Source: Cryptomeria japonica
Lineage: Eukaryota > Streptophyta > Pinopsida > Cupressales > Cupressaceae
Reading direction: 5' to 3'
NCBI RefSeq assembly: GCF_030272615.1
Contig: NC_081412.1
Coordinates: 684,518,583-684,582,582 of the forward strand
DNA: 64,000 nt
In this document: piece after piece, positions 43,143 through 53,799 of the stretch
Position numbering within the stretch: the stretch's first letter is position 1
How the letters are laid out: every line of letters starts with the position of its first letter
Program-made: the position numbers and the translations under genes
The notes under the pieces: generated by a model
What the model saw: only the letters and a program-made list of their open reading frames with translations
The model's database searches: none
Told to the model about the DNA's origin: nothing

Positions 43143-46100
43143 ATGGTACCTAAGATCCAAGAACCCATTGTTGTTAAGAATGTTGAAAAGCCCTCACTGA
43201 AATACTCTCTAACTCCCAAAGTAGCATCAGAACTAGATGATAAAACTTCATTTTCACTCATTCCGGATAAAGTTTTACTGGTTGAGGATGTCAGATTTTT
43301 CACCAAATGTTGAGTTGAAGAACTAGGTCATGTTGAAATCAAAGACACCTATGATGAACTATGTACCGATGGAAAATTGGATAGCAAGTATGAGCACATT
43401 AAGATCAAGGGATTGACTGAAGCCCTAACCTATCCCCGTGTCTTCAAACCCTAGTGGGTCAAGTTTTTTCTGAGCAGAGTTCAGGATGATTTCGTGTGGT
43501 TAGAGGAGAAACCATTCAAAATTACCAAGGAAATCATTCATCTGATGATCGGTTACCCTATTTTTGATCATGCTCGAGCTTAGAAAATGATATCACAAAA
43601 GGAATTGATCACCTTAACCAAATTGGAATCTGATTGCAGAGGATTGAAATTGAACAATGTGACAAATGCAGAGCTAAAATTTGCCATTAGAGTAATAGGT
43701 TAGTGTTTCTTCCAATCAGCAAGGAAAAACAGTGTACCCTGTGCAGTATTCGACTTAGCATACAAAATTGTGAAAAAGCGAATGAAAATTGATCTTTGTG
43801 AAGTATTGCTAAAAAACCTGTTTGAGAATCTGAACACCATAAGGAAGCTAAAGAAGAACAACTTGGCGAATACACTGAAGTTTGGATCACTGTTAGTATG
43901 CATGTTTTTCTATTTTGAAAAATTCTTTCCAACTGTCGGTAAAGTAGTTTGGGAGCTACACCGACCAATCACCCATCAAATCAATGACTTTATCAAACGT
44001 CTAGGTGATAACTTTAATGATATTATGGATGATTATTTCAGTAAGTTTCAAGAGAAGATGCATAACAGGCATAGAATTCCACCCCAGCTAGTGGAGAAAT
44101 ACAAGGATGAGATATGCTTTGAAGTAGACACTGACTACTGTTATGTGAATGCTGTGGAACCAAGAACTCAATCTTTGCCACCTATGGGTTATGAGATTGA
44201 TTTTGACATCACACAACAACAGATAGATGGTTTTCTTACATTACCAAGGCATGCTAGTGAGTTGAGGTATGGAACATATGAAGAAGTGAAAGAGAAAATA
44301 AAGATGAGCATTGTAGTACCAAAGGCTACAAGAAAAGCGACAAAGATGATTAAGGCATTATCAGAGAAATTTGGAGAAGGTTCTTCCTCCACACCTATCA
44401 AGGGCACTGTAGTAATCACTGAGGAGGAATCAGAAGCCCAAGAGGTAGCTATAACACTGAGCACCAAATTGCCTAAAGGGAAAGTTTTGAAGAGAAAGAA
44501 ACAAGACACATCAAAGGCATCACCGACTCTCTTAGTGAAGTGCCCAAACACAAGATCATCTGCAGTGTCACCGAGTAAGAAACCAAAGAATGTTACTGTT
44601 CCTAAGGTAACAAAAACTTACAAGAAATCTACTCGGAGACTCATTTTGACTAAAGAGTCTAGTGACACAGAATTTGAAGATGCTAACAAATTTGAGATTG
44701 TTAAGAGTACAAAGGACAATGTACATAGTGTCAAAAAATTTTGTGCAAATTTGAAGCAATATGGTGGATTTGGATCATTCAGATTTGTCAAGTATGAATC
44801 CAGATCTGATGATGAAAAGAGAAAAATTGAAGAAGCTGTCATCTGCACACTTCTAAAATTCTGATTGGTCCCATTGGAAGTATCTAACTCTCTTCCAAAA
44901 GAATTGTATTTGCATATTGATAACGGGTGGAAATATGCAATGGACTCAGAAAAGCAGATTAGAGAAAAAAGTTTGGTACATCTCTTTCCAGACATGTTGA
45001 TAGATGAGATCAAAGAACATTTGATAAACTACCACAAAAACTTCCTAGTCAAGCAAAGAGCCTTAAAATTGATGAATGGCCTTTATATTGAAGTGGAGCA
45101 GGAAACCAAAGAAAAGTGGCAGGAAATCTTTTGAATCAAGAATGCCAGTGAACAAGCTGAAGTTGAAGTAGTTGATGTCACCAAGCAATATCCTGTTGAC
45201 ACTATACAAATTGATGAAGATGTTGTGGACACCGAGGCACTTGAACAGGAAATGATAGAAGGAAATGCATATGCCAAACTGGTATCTAGTGAGTCAGTTT
45301 TGGAACAAGTTCAACCCTATCCTCTAGTCACTCAGTTTGTTGCCACTGAGGCCCCTCATGATACTGAACAAGGTGTAGAGGTTCACAAATCTATAGAAGG
45401 AGAAGCTACTTCTCAGGCCATCGGGGAACAGACCTCTCAGGATCCTTCTAACATTGAAAATGTTACAACTGAGACCCCGAGCAATGAACCACCGAAGGAC
45501 ACTACAGAGGCTAAAGAAACTGACTGAAGTGTTGCCTCTACCGAGCAACTTACCGAGAGTCAACAAACCTCTCAAGCCCTTGTCTTAGTTCCAACAATGA
45601 AAGGTAAAGAAAAGAAAATGGAAAAGCATAGTTTCAAAATAGATTTATCGAAACCAATAGTGTTGCCAAATGTAGACATCTCTAAATTAAAAGGGCAAGC
45701 ACTCATTGAACTCGGTGAACTATGCAAAGCCAAAGTCGAACAAGAAAAACAAATGGCTATTCAAAAGAAAAATAAAGTACTTTAGAAAGTGAAAAAACTA
45801 TTAATAGATATGCTACCTGAAGCTACAGTGTCAGCAGATGCAGCCATCCATGTTCAACTGGATGAACTCCTAACCAAGATAGAGACATCTGGAGTAGATG
45901 CATCAAAATATTTGAGCAAATTAAAGGACAAGGAGCTCACTGCTAAAATGATTGAAGAGGTACATAAAGCTATTGCTATTGGCAAAGTAAAACTTGTCAA
46001 ATTTATTGCTGAGTTGACCCCTCAACTCAAGCACATTCTTTATTTATTTGAGAAACTCTGTACATTTTCTTTATTCATTAAAGATATCAAAAATAAAATA

Positions 46101-46493
46101 AAAGCAATTGAGAAAGAGATCACTGATCTCTCAAATAAGTTGACCGCAGAGCCAAATTTTGTTCAGAATTTGGCTACAAAGTTACAAAAGCTCATGGCTC
46201 AACAATTGGAACTCAGGAATGAAGAACATAAAATAAGGATGGACATTATGACTCTACAAACCTTATTCATTCCACACTTGTCTTCTATCCAAGAACAAAT
46301 CAACCGAGCCACCTATTTATCTACTACACAAGAGGGAAGCACATTAGATGGTTTAATTTCACTCTTAGCTGACATTCAAGTGCAAAATTCCTTAATGGAT
46401 AGTGCCAAGGATGCCCTCTTTGTCGCTCTCACTGATGCACAGACAAAGTACAAATCCATTTTTGACCAGTTGCCACCACTGAATGGTAACTAA
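43143..46493 (+). pseudogene. Accessory ORF B, about 1,117 codons, unknown function
   Basis: From ATG 43143 (MVPKIQEPIVVKNVEK) one frame runs to TAA 46491 with eight premature stops (TGA 43311, TAG 43452, TAG 43581, TAG 43701, TGA 44862, TGA 45132, TGA 45525, TAG 45783) and no frameshift. Residues 1-430 look globular and helical (LIPDKVLLVEDVRFFTKC, EEKPFKITKEIIHLMIGYPI, FGSLLVCMFFYFEKFFPTVG). Then follow a basic, serine-rich linker (KKPKNVTVPKVTKTYKKS), a second helical part (about 560-690), an acidic threonine/glutamate-rich region (about 690-810) and a C-terminal coiled coil (about 860-1050: AIEKEITDLSNKLTAEPNFV). It sits between gag and 3' LTR, where some plant copia elements (sireviruses) carry extra or env-like ORFs. 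A relation to the 'putative plant transposon protein' family is possible but unproven. Confidence 0.6.
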
Positions 46494-46804
46494 ATTTTGA
46501 TGTTTGTCAAAAAGGGGGAGTGAGTATCATATCAAAGTATATAGGGGAATCTAGTATATAGGGGGAGCATATACCGAAGAAGAAAAAGAGAACTGAGCAG
46601 TGAACCGAGTAGTTATCATAGAACATTGATCACCAAGCATGCAAAAATCAGAGTTATGTACAATATATTGATAAAGGGAGTATATCTAAATATACCATTT
46701 TATTGACTAATGTATATACTGTCAATTTAGTCAAATTTTGTAAGTATATAGAATTTTGAGGTATAACTTTGAAAGTAGTTTTGGCAAACATCTTAACTAA
46801 TGTC

Positions 46805-46816
46805 AAAAGGGGAGAT
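46805..46816 (+). promoter_or_regulatory. Polypurine tract
   Basis: AAAAGGGGAGAT directly before the 3' LTR; nearly identical to AAAGGGGGAGAT of the complete copia element. An additional AAAAAGGGGGAGTG lies at about 46509-46522. Confidence 0.85.
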
Positions 46817-48009
46817 TGTTACTACTTACTAAGTTGCCATTAGTCTTATGTTCAAAGTTATTCTAGTCAGTTACTACTACTGAATCATTCAGTCGGTAAG
46901 CATAGAACAGTTAGTTATAGATGAAACTAGTCTCAGAGCCTAGTATACACCAAGCAGTCTACTGAGTAACACTCTATGTCTACCGAGCAAGAAGAATGAT
47001 ATACCGAGTGAACACACATTGAGTGAAACGTGTTACCAGATTCATTGAACCTGGACATATATGGGAAACGTGTTACAAAGATCGAGGAACAAGTAACTGT
47101 TATCACATTGGAAATTGCACTTAAAGATTGTGTATGATTTTGAGGTCATCTAACCAATGAAATATTTTTGTATGGTTATTCATTCGAGAAATCATGTTTG
47201 TAAGATCGAAGCATGAACTAGATCACCGACATAAGAGATCTATTTATACAACATGAGTTAAGGATTAAAGATATATGTGTGCATGTGTGTATGAAGCAAG
47301 GCTTGTACGAAAAAGGAAAATCATGAGAAATCACATAGTGTTATGACCGTTACAGTTGACAGAGAAACACAAAAGTCACCGAGAAGGATTTCAGAGAATA
47401 GTCAAGGAACAGAGTAAACAAAAGGGTTTACCAAGTTAATCTATGGATTACCGAGGTATGCTATAAGCAAGGTAATCTCATTTTGAGCACATAGAATCTT
47501 CTATAACATTCTAGATGTAAAGTTGTAGATATTTGTAATGATTTTATTGTAATATTTTGAAGTGGCAAGAGAAACCATTAACAGGGTAAAAGACTCTAAC
47601 TAAGTCTATAAATTGTAAAGCCTCTAACTAGGTGCAACATTTAGAATAAGTGTTGTAAAATCCTTTAGCAAGGTAGATCTAACAGATCTTGATACTCCTA
47701 ACAGGGTAAGCTATCAGAAATAGCTAAACATGTAGCTCTAACCAAGCAACCTTTATTATTGAAATAGTGAAGTTGTGGGTGCCATCCCCACCACAGTTTT
47801 TCTCTCTAACCAAGAGTTTCTGCGTAACCAAAATATATGTGTTATGGAGTGAATCATGTATGATTGTTATTTATTTGTTTTAGCATTATATTATGTTACA
47901 ACAATATTCAGTTTATGCTTAACAGTAAAGTTATTGTTGAAGAAAAGTTTTGAAGTATTGATTGACCCCTCCCCTCTCAGTACATTAGCTTTCCATATTG
48001 GGCCTAACA
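46817..48009 (+). repeat. 3' LTR of the non-autonomous copia-type element
   Basis: 1,193 bp; otherwise close to the 5' LTR with scattered, mostly transition differences. Its hairpin carries a C-to-T change (GTATTGA) that still pairs as G-U. Confidence 0.93.
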
Positions 48010-48014
48010 GATAA
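48010..48014. other. Target site duplication GATAA, right
   Basis: Partner of 40072-40076. Confidence 0.88.
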
Positions 48015-48620
48015 GACTTTCTCTTCTTTCCTTTAACACTATTATCCCATGGTGCACCTTTGAGTCTTACCTGTTGATCTTTCATTCACCTTTTTGTGGA
48101 TCCTTTCTCCCCACGGGATAAGCCCCTTTACCCTTTTCTTATTTATTTTCTTATCCTGCAACTATTTTCTTATCCCTGCGGGAAAATATGGGATAAGAGA
48201 AGCATAGCATCCTTCATTTTTTATTTATCCTGCATTGCCCTGTAATGCTATTATGGTAACTTGGAGACCCTACGGAATAAGATTTTCCCTTTGTGCCTAA
48301 GACAACTCTTATCATGTGGGCCTCTCACAGTACTCCTGGATCATTGCTGGCTAGGCCTCTACTGATTGTTTCTTTTAGCCACTCCTTATCCCGTATTGCT
48401 TCTTTGCTAACCTTGCAGTTGTTGCAGGATAAGGATTCCTTTGTAATTCTATCATTCTTCTTATCCTGCGGTGCCAGATCATTGATACAAATGTATCGTG
48501 GGATAAGATGCACTCTTTGGAAACTATCATTTCCTTATCACACGAGGTTGAAAATCACATTGAAACACTCAGCGAGATAAGGGAAAAGAGGAGCTTTCTT
48601 TGTAAATATTATCACGTGTG
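48010..48620. repeat. GATAAG/CTTATC-rich array, right part
   Basis: Same sequence type as 38180-40076 (for example CCACGGGATAAGCCCC, CTTATCCCTGCGGG, GTAATGCTATT), continuing after the copia-type insertion at 40077-48009. The first GATAA is the target duplication. Confidence 0.8.
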
Positions 48621-48639
48621 ACCAGGTAACTTGGGGTCG

Positions 48640-49630
48640 ACACTTAGGTGATCAATTTTAATTTTTACATATAATTATAATATTGCATAGGTCAATTTAT
48701 ATTTCAAATTACTCTACAAAGCAAAAGACTTTGAAAGACTTCATTCCCATGAGGGAAAGCAAAAGACTTCGAAAAACTTTATTCCTGACAAGTAACAAAG
48801 GATTAGATTCATAGACAGTGGTGAATGAAGATTTCATTTGTGTGCAGAAGAGGAGATTCATAGGCAGAGGGAATTGGTTTACAAGTGAGAAATCAGTTAG
48901 CTTCATCTTAAGTGCATTTCAAACATAATTAGAATTATTTGTTTTCCTTTTCAATGATCTTATAGGGTTTTTAGGGACTTGTTCTTGGTATTGCAAGGGT
49001 TTGTATTCTTTATGAAGGCTTTGAAGGATGTTCCTTGAATGTTGGGATCATTTGTATGCATGCTTCCTTGGAATCAAGGATGTCAACCATTGGGCACAAA
49101 ATTGCCTCATAGATGAAACCATCACACCAATGCTTGTCCCCGCCCAAAATAGCCCTAGCCAAATGCCACAACGTATCCCAAGTGAGCTCATCATAGTCAA
49201 AAAGTCTCTTGCATTGCTACTAAAATGTCTCCTCCACACATGGGAAGGTCAACCCAAAGTGATGGACCATTTCCCCTCAGTTCTCCTCCTACATTCATTG
49301 CTCGATCTGCCTTCCTATTTAACCTCATCCTTATGATTTCCTGTCCTTATCGAACATCGAGCTCTGTCTAAAAGAGAAATAAATTTGATATCATGTGAAA
49401 ACCAAATCCATCTTTGGATTTGAAGTGTCCTAATATCTTGCCACCTTCTCCCAATGTCCCTTTATTCATGTAATCAGAGCCTTATTTTCATCTATCATGA
49501 TCACCTTTGTCACTCTGGATCCAAATTTGTGGTTTGGAATCTAGATCACTACCCTCCCTTAGTTGTACCTATCCAATGCGTTCATTTTCCTCCCTCCACA
49601 AGTCTTCATAGTTGTCCACTAGAATCTGTT
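48640..49630. other. No recognised gene
   Basis: Contains a short duplicated block (GGGAAAGCAAAAGACTT.. types near 48717 and 48760) and an open but featureless stretch at 49028-49336. Possibly upstream relics of the minus-strand LINE that is recognisable from 49640. Confidence 0.4.
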
Positions 49631-49639
49631 CCAAATCCT

Positions 49640-49884
49640 AACTCGGGATTGCCTCAAAAACATGGTCATCCTTTGTCCTTAGATTTATTCCCATGTTTGC
49701 CAGGTAATCTACACCCATGTTCGCCTCCCTGAAAGTATGTCTAACCTTGTAGTTGGGAACTTTATTTAGAGCATCCATAATGTCCCTCAGAATCCTCTGT
49801 ATTTTCCAATTTGGTATTGCACCATTCTTAATAGTGTTGATAAGTTTCTATGCATCACCTTCTATAAGTATAGAATTCAAACCC
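49640..49884 (-). pseudogene. LINE RNase H-like domain (RVT_3), C-terminal part
   Basis: Minus strand reads GLNSILIEGDA, LINTIKNGAIPNWKIQRIL and VRHTFREANMGVDYLANMG, the core and end of the RNase H-like domain of plant non-LTR elements (I-x-G-D and REAN-x-x-x-D-x-LA motifs). One stop. Split from its upstream part by the solo LTR at 49885-51053. Confidence 0.75.
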
Positions 49885-49919
49885 TGATGAATAATGATGA
49901 ACAACAGATACCCATATAG

Positions 49920-49950
49920 GTACTGAGAAGGGGGGGGGGTGAATCAGTAC
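49920..49950 (-). other. C-loop hairpin in solo LTR
   Basis: GTACTGA (49920-49926) and TCAGTAC (49944-49950) enclose a 17-base loop that is C-rich on the minus strand. Confidence 0.72.
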
Positions 49951-50864
49951 AGACAAAAACTTTTTTGAACAGCTTATCCAGTTAAGACAATACTAACTGA
50001 TTGTCTGCATCATTGGTCTTAACCATGGCAATACCGGTTAAACACAGTGAGACTTCAGATAGCTAAACTGATAACTTCGAGTATCTCAAATATATTCAAT
50101 ACTTGATCAAAACTTCACCCATAAGCATATGCATGTGATACATCAACAATACCATAACCATTAGCTCTACATGCATAACCACTTAAACAAAGAGTACTAA
50201 AACATTACACGAAAAATGCACAACTCATAACACAAATTTTTCACGTGGAAACCCAAATGGGAAAAACCACGGTGGAGATGAATACCCACAAGTTATTTTT
50301 GAACTCTTTTGAAGCTCGCTCTATTAGGAGCCTAGTCCGGTTAAGGACTTTACAACAAGATTCTGTTAGGAACTGAACTTGTTAAAGATCACCTGGTTAA
50401 GGGATGGCTAAATACCTAGTTAAAGGTTACCCCGCTAGAGGATTTGAAAAACTAAATGATCTTGAGTCACCTTGTTAGAGGTTTTACACAGAGCCTATTA
50501 AAGCTACCAATCTTGAACAGATCTCAAGACATTCTACATCATCTATTCTTCACTGCTTCTAGAAGTCGATAACCCATCACACATTTTTCACATACTGCTA
50601 AGAACATTGCTCATTTCCAAGATATATATTTAATACAATCGATATTCACATGCAAGATCCTCAAGGAAATCCTTCACGTGCACAAAACTGACATGGCCTC
50701 TCGATCTTATCTTCATCTCTTAGCTAACTCATCACAGGATGTCATCGGTTGCATCGCACAAGCTGGATTGCAAAACCGAAAACCCTGAAGCTGAGACTAC
50801 CAACCGGTAGTCACACTTGGTGGAACCCTGATTCCAGTTCACTTCATCTCCTCATATCAGTTCA

Positions 50865-50985
50865 TCAACATACTGGTTCACCAACTTCTTCACACCAATT
50901 CACTTCATCTTCTTATACTGGTTCACCAACTTTTGCATACCGGTTCACATACCGGTTCACTAACTTCTGCATACCGGTTCACATA
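50865..50985 (-). repeat. ACCGGTTCAC minisatellite in the solo LTR
   Basis: Seven or so imperfect copies of (A/T)ACCGGTTCACxAACTTCTGCAT-type units, 15-36 bp apart. Confidence 0.75.
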
Positions 50986-51058
50986 TATTTATTGACATCA
51001 GTGACAACATACATTATCATCATATGCCATTAGTCTCCGCTCATATGCCAACAAACCC

Positions 51059-51150
51059 TTCTCTACACATTGTCTAAATCCTCTATCAATATAGTAGCTA
51101 TAGATGATGCTCGAAATAAGTATATACGGGCCTATAAGATTGATACAAAG
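51059..51150 (-). pseudogene. LINE RNase H-like domain, upstream fragment
   Basis: Right flank of the solo LTR; the minus strand continues into the RNase H frame at the duplicated AACCC. Short and degenerate; no RT core is visible further upstream. Confidence 0.4.
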
Positions 51151-51205
51151 CAAGGGTCAGGTGTTGAAACAAAAAAACCCAATATAGACTTGATTAGTTT
51201 CTATG

Positions 51206-51266
51206 ATGGTGATGGAATGCCATGACAGTCAAATTACTATGGATTTTCATGGCATTCCATCACCAT
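51206..51266. other. Perfect 20 bp inverted repeat with 21-base loop
   Basis: ATGGTGATGGAATGCCATGA at 51206-51225 and its exact reverse complement at 51247-51266. No pairing beyond the arms. See findings. Confidence 0.85.
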
Positions 51267-51269
51267 GAG

Positions 51270-53100
51270 AGCACATTTCTTTGAGATATTTTTTCAAACA
51301 GTTCATTGCCTTATCTATGCAAGGTAGTGAGCCATTTGATTAACCTTCATATAAGATGTAAGCTAACATAAGATAAATACATATGCAAGAACCTGAACCC
51401 CTTTGAATAGGATCCTGCATAGTCTACATAAAGACAAGGCGATGATTCTTCTCATGGATCGGTCGGTATAAGTCAATACACCCTATAGAAGCCATTTATT
51501 ATTCGCTTGCTTTCTCTTTACACCCATATTGGAGTGGTTCAATAATAAGCTAGGTTTTAATAACTATATTTTGTCAAAACTTTCATTTTTTTCTCACCTA
51601 ATCCACCTTCACATCCACATGGTATAGCTCATTCTAGATAATCTCATATATGGGCTCAATAGCAGGGAGAATGATCAAGAATGATGAATTATTCAATGAT
51701 CCTTGACCTTATCTGGAGCATGAGATAGTATGACACCTCAAACATACATAAAAAAATGGAAATGTGTCTTGATTTTAATGATTTATGACAAACCATAAGT
51801 GAAATAGACAAGAAATCAATAACCTAATGACATCTGCTAGCATATACCAGTGCCTTCCTCAATTGGGCTCTGAGTTTTTGAAATATCACTGAAACTTGAC
51901 AAAAATTTATCTAATAGCTAATTAAATCTTAAAAAATACTGCCTTATAGTAGCATTTTATTTGCAATTTCTTACTCAAACTACTTATCAAATCCTAGTAC
52001 AAGCTTTATCCCTCTATAATCTCATTCAACGATTTTAATTAACCCCTTGGGTTAAAGCATTAAATGAAAAATTACATACATCATAACAAAGCAACAAGCA
52101 AATGAAACCCTTGATTCCATTAACTCAAAAGAAGATAAAATCATACATAGGAGAGTAAGGATTTTGAAATTATATCTGTATTAACTTCAAAAGCTATCTT
52201 CTATCAAATAATTGAATACATTTCATTTATAGAAGAATCCATTTGAAATTTGAAACTGATGACTATCTTTTGTTTTGCTCTGCAAAATGACATTACAATT
52301 CTCTATTATTTACTCATGACTTCTCAAAATTGGAACCTAATCCTACAGACCGAACCTACACAAGAGACCCTATCCAAAGATTTTGGAACCCTTTCTAATG
52401 GCCTTGATTTCCCTTTTATATAAAATAAGGGAGCAAAAATCTTGAGGCCAAGAGACACATGTCATCTAGAATGAATAAGCCAAGAAATCCATATGCAATT
52501 ATGTTAGAAAATATTTCTTAAAACTACCCATATGCTATCACCCATGATAAAACATAATCACAATTTGTAACTGAACATTGGTAGAAAGAATTTTGATGTC
52601 TTCAATCGGACTGTGAGACATCTTCTTCGTTCTATCCTACAGAGCATTTCCCTTCCTAGAAGGGAAACTTGATCTTGGCAAGAAGTAAAATCGCCCCCAA
52701 ACTAGAGGAAGATCTCCAACCTTTATGCCCAGGATCGGAGAAAGTGGAAGGAGAAGCTTATAGGGACATATAATATGTTGGGGAGGTGTTGCAACTTCCA
52801 TGTCGTCATAGAGACGACTGGCTGCCCTTCCCACTCAAGCAAATCCTCAGAGGTTATCCCTGACAACAAGCAACCTCTGATTTTACCAAGAAATTTGTGA
52901 TCTTTCATCTCCAACTCAGAGGTTATCCAAATTCTCTTTTGCCTCTGAAACTATTGTCCTTTCTTATCAAATCAATTTTGAGTCAATACAAACCTTCAGA
53001 AAACTGGCCTTCTGAAATGAGTTAGCATCCAATCGTCCTACCCTATCATATTTTCTCCAAGTTGACAAGCTTCCATTCTATCCATTCTAACTTTCCCATG
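51270..53100. other. No recognised gene
   Basis: AT-rich with short ORFs only. The segment 52390-52475 (minus strand TTATATAAAAGGGAAATCAAGG) resembles 26790-26890, so part of this may be the promoter/LTR region of an old minus-strand element. 52660-52900 has a higher GC content and an open minus-strand stretch (SGITSEDLLEWEGQPVVSM) that I cannot place. Confidence 0.4.
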
Positions 53101-53362
53101 CAGATAACATACCACGCCTTTACAACACCCTTATAAAAAATGTTTGAAACTCTGTCGTAGGTCCTATCTATCTCGGCGAATCACATAGTCATCGTCATTC
53201 AATTTGACATTGAGATTCCATGTGGTAAATGGGTCCAATCCAAAGTATGACCTGGCATAGCCAACTCACCACTTACTTCACCTTAGTCAGCGACCCCACC
53301 ATCGGCTTTTCCTATCACAATAACAATCGACCCTCTCCCAACTATCTCTCTCATTTGATGGA

Positions 53363-53794
53363 GTGCAAGTACCACCAAATAGGTATTTGTCAGATGTGTC
53401 CTCCTCAAGCAAGAAGAGGAAAGCGAGACATGTAGTAGGTCTAAAAGAGGGAGATCAACTAGAGGTCAAAAGATTAGAACAAAATTCCATAAACACGTGG
53501 AATTGTTTCTTGCTCAAGGGGGGATCATGTTCTTATGATAATGAGAGCATAGGCGACATCGAGGTGTCCTTGAAGTACAAACATCTACAGAAACAATGGG
53601 TACCCAAGGAACTTCCTCCAATAAACACTAATTTTTGTGTTAACGAGAGGATAGATCACATAGCACCATCATCATTACATGGTTTGAGCCTATTTTCCAT
53701 GGACGACATAAAGGTCTATTACAACAAAGTTGGTCAATTGATGGAGTATGTTGGACCCTATTACAATTACAAAAATTGGATGCACTTGGTTTGA
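53363..53794 (+). CDS. Hypothetical ORF, 143 codons, possibly a retroelement fragment
   Basis: Open from ATG 53363 to TGA 53792. The sequence begins MQVPPNRYLSDVSSSSKKRK, then a charged stretch, then KGGSCSYDNESIGDIEV and a C-terminal half rich in tyrosine and asparagine (MEYVGPYYNYKNWMHLV). The frame may extend upstream with stops. No family is recognised, and no signal peptide, membrane segment or catalytic motif is visible. Given its setting it could be a fragment of an accessory retroelement ORF. Confidence 0.25.
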   Translation: MQVPPNRYLSDVSSSSKKRKARHVVGLKEGDQLEVKRLEQNSINTWNCFLLKGGSCSYDNESIGDIEVSLKYKHLQKQWVPKELPPINTNFCVNERIDHIAPSSLHGLSLFSMDDIKVYYNKVGQLMEYVGPYYNYKNWMHLV

Positions 53795-53799
53795 TATAC

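Larger units (their letters stand above)
40077..48009 (+). mobile_element. Non-autonomous copia-type element with gag-like and large accessory ORF, 7.9 kb
   Basis: LTRs 40077-41166 and 46817-48009, a perfect tRNA-iMet primer site, a polypurine tract and a 5 bp duplication GATAA (40072-40076, 48010-48014) define a complete insertion. Between the LTRs are only two coding frames: a coiled-coil/zinc-knuckle gag-like ORF (41229-42581) and an accessory ORF of about 1,117 codons (43143-46493). Protease, integrase, RT and RNase H are absent, so it relied on another element for copying and integration. LTR ends (TGTT..CCTAACA), primer site and polypurine tract match those of the complete copia element at 28950-35609. 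Confidence 0.9.
49885..51053 (-). mobile_element. Solo LTR, 1.17 kb, copia-like
   Basis: Plus strand starts TGATGAATAATG and ends ATATGCCAACA, flanked by AACCC (49880-49884 and 51054-51058). On the minus strand it starts TGTTGGCATATG, like the other copia-type LTRs here, and has the C-loop hairpin GTACTGA/TCAGTAC (49920-49950) 35 bases from its 3' end. No coding sequence. Confidence 0.82.

Noticed and set aside
49028-49336. 102-codon plus-strand ORF as a gene
   Set aside because: No domain, and it lies beside a minus-strand LINE relic; probably chance.
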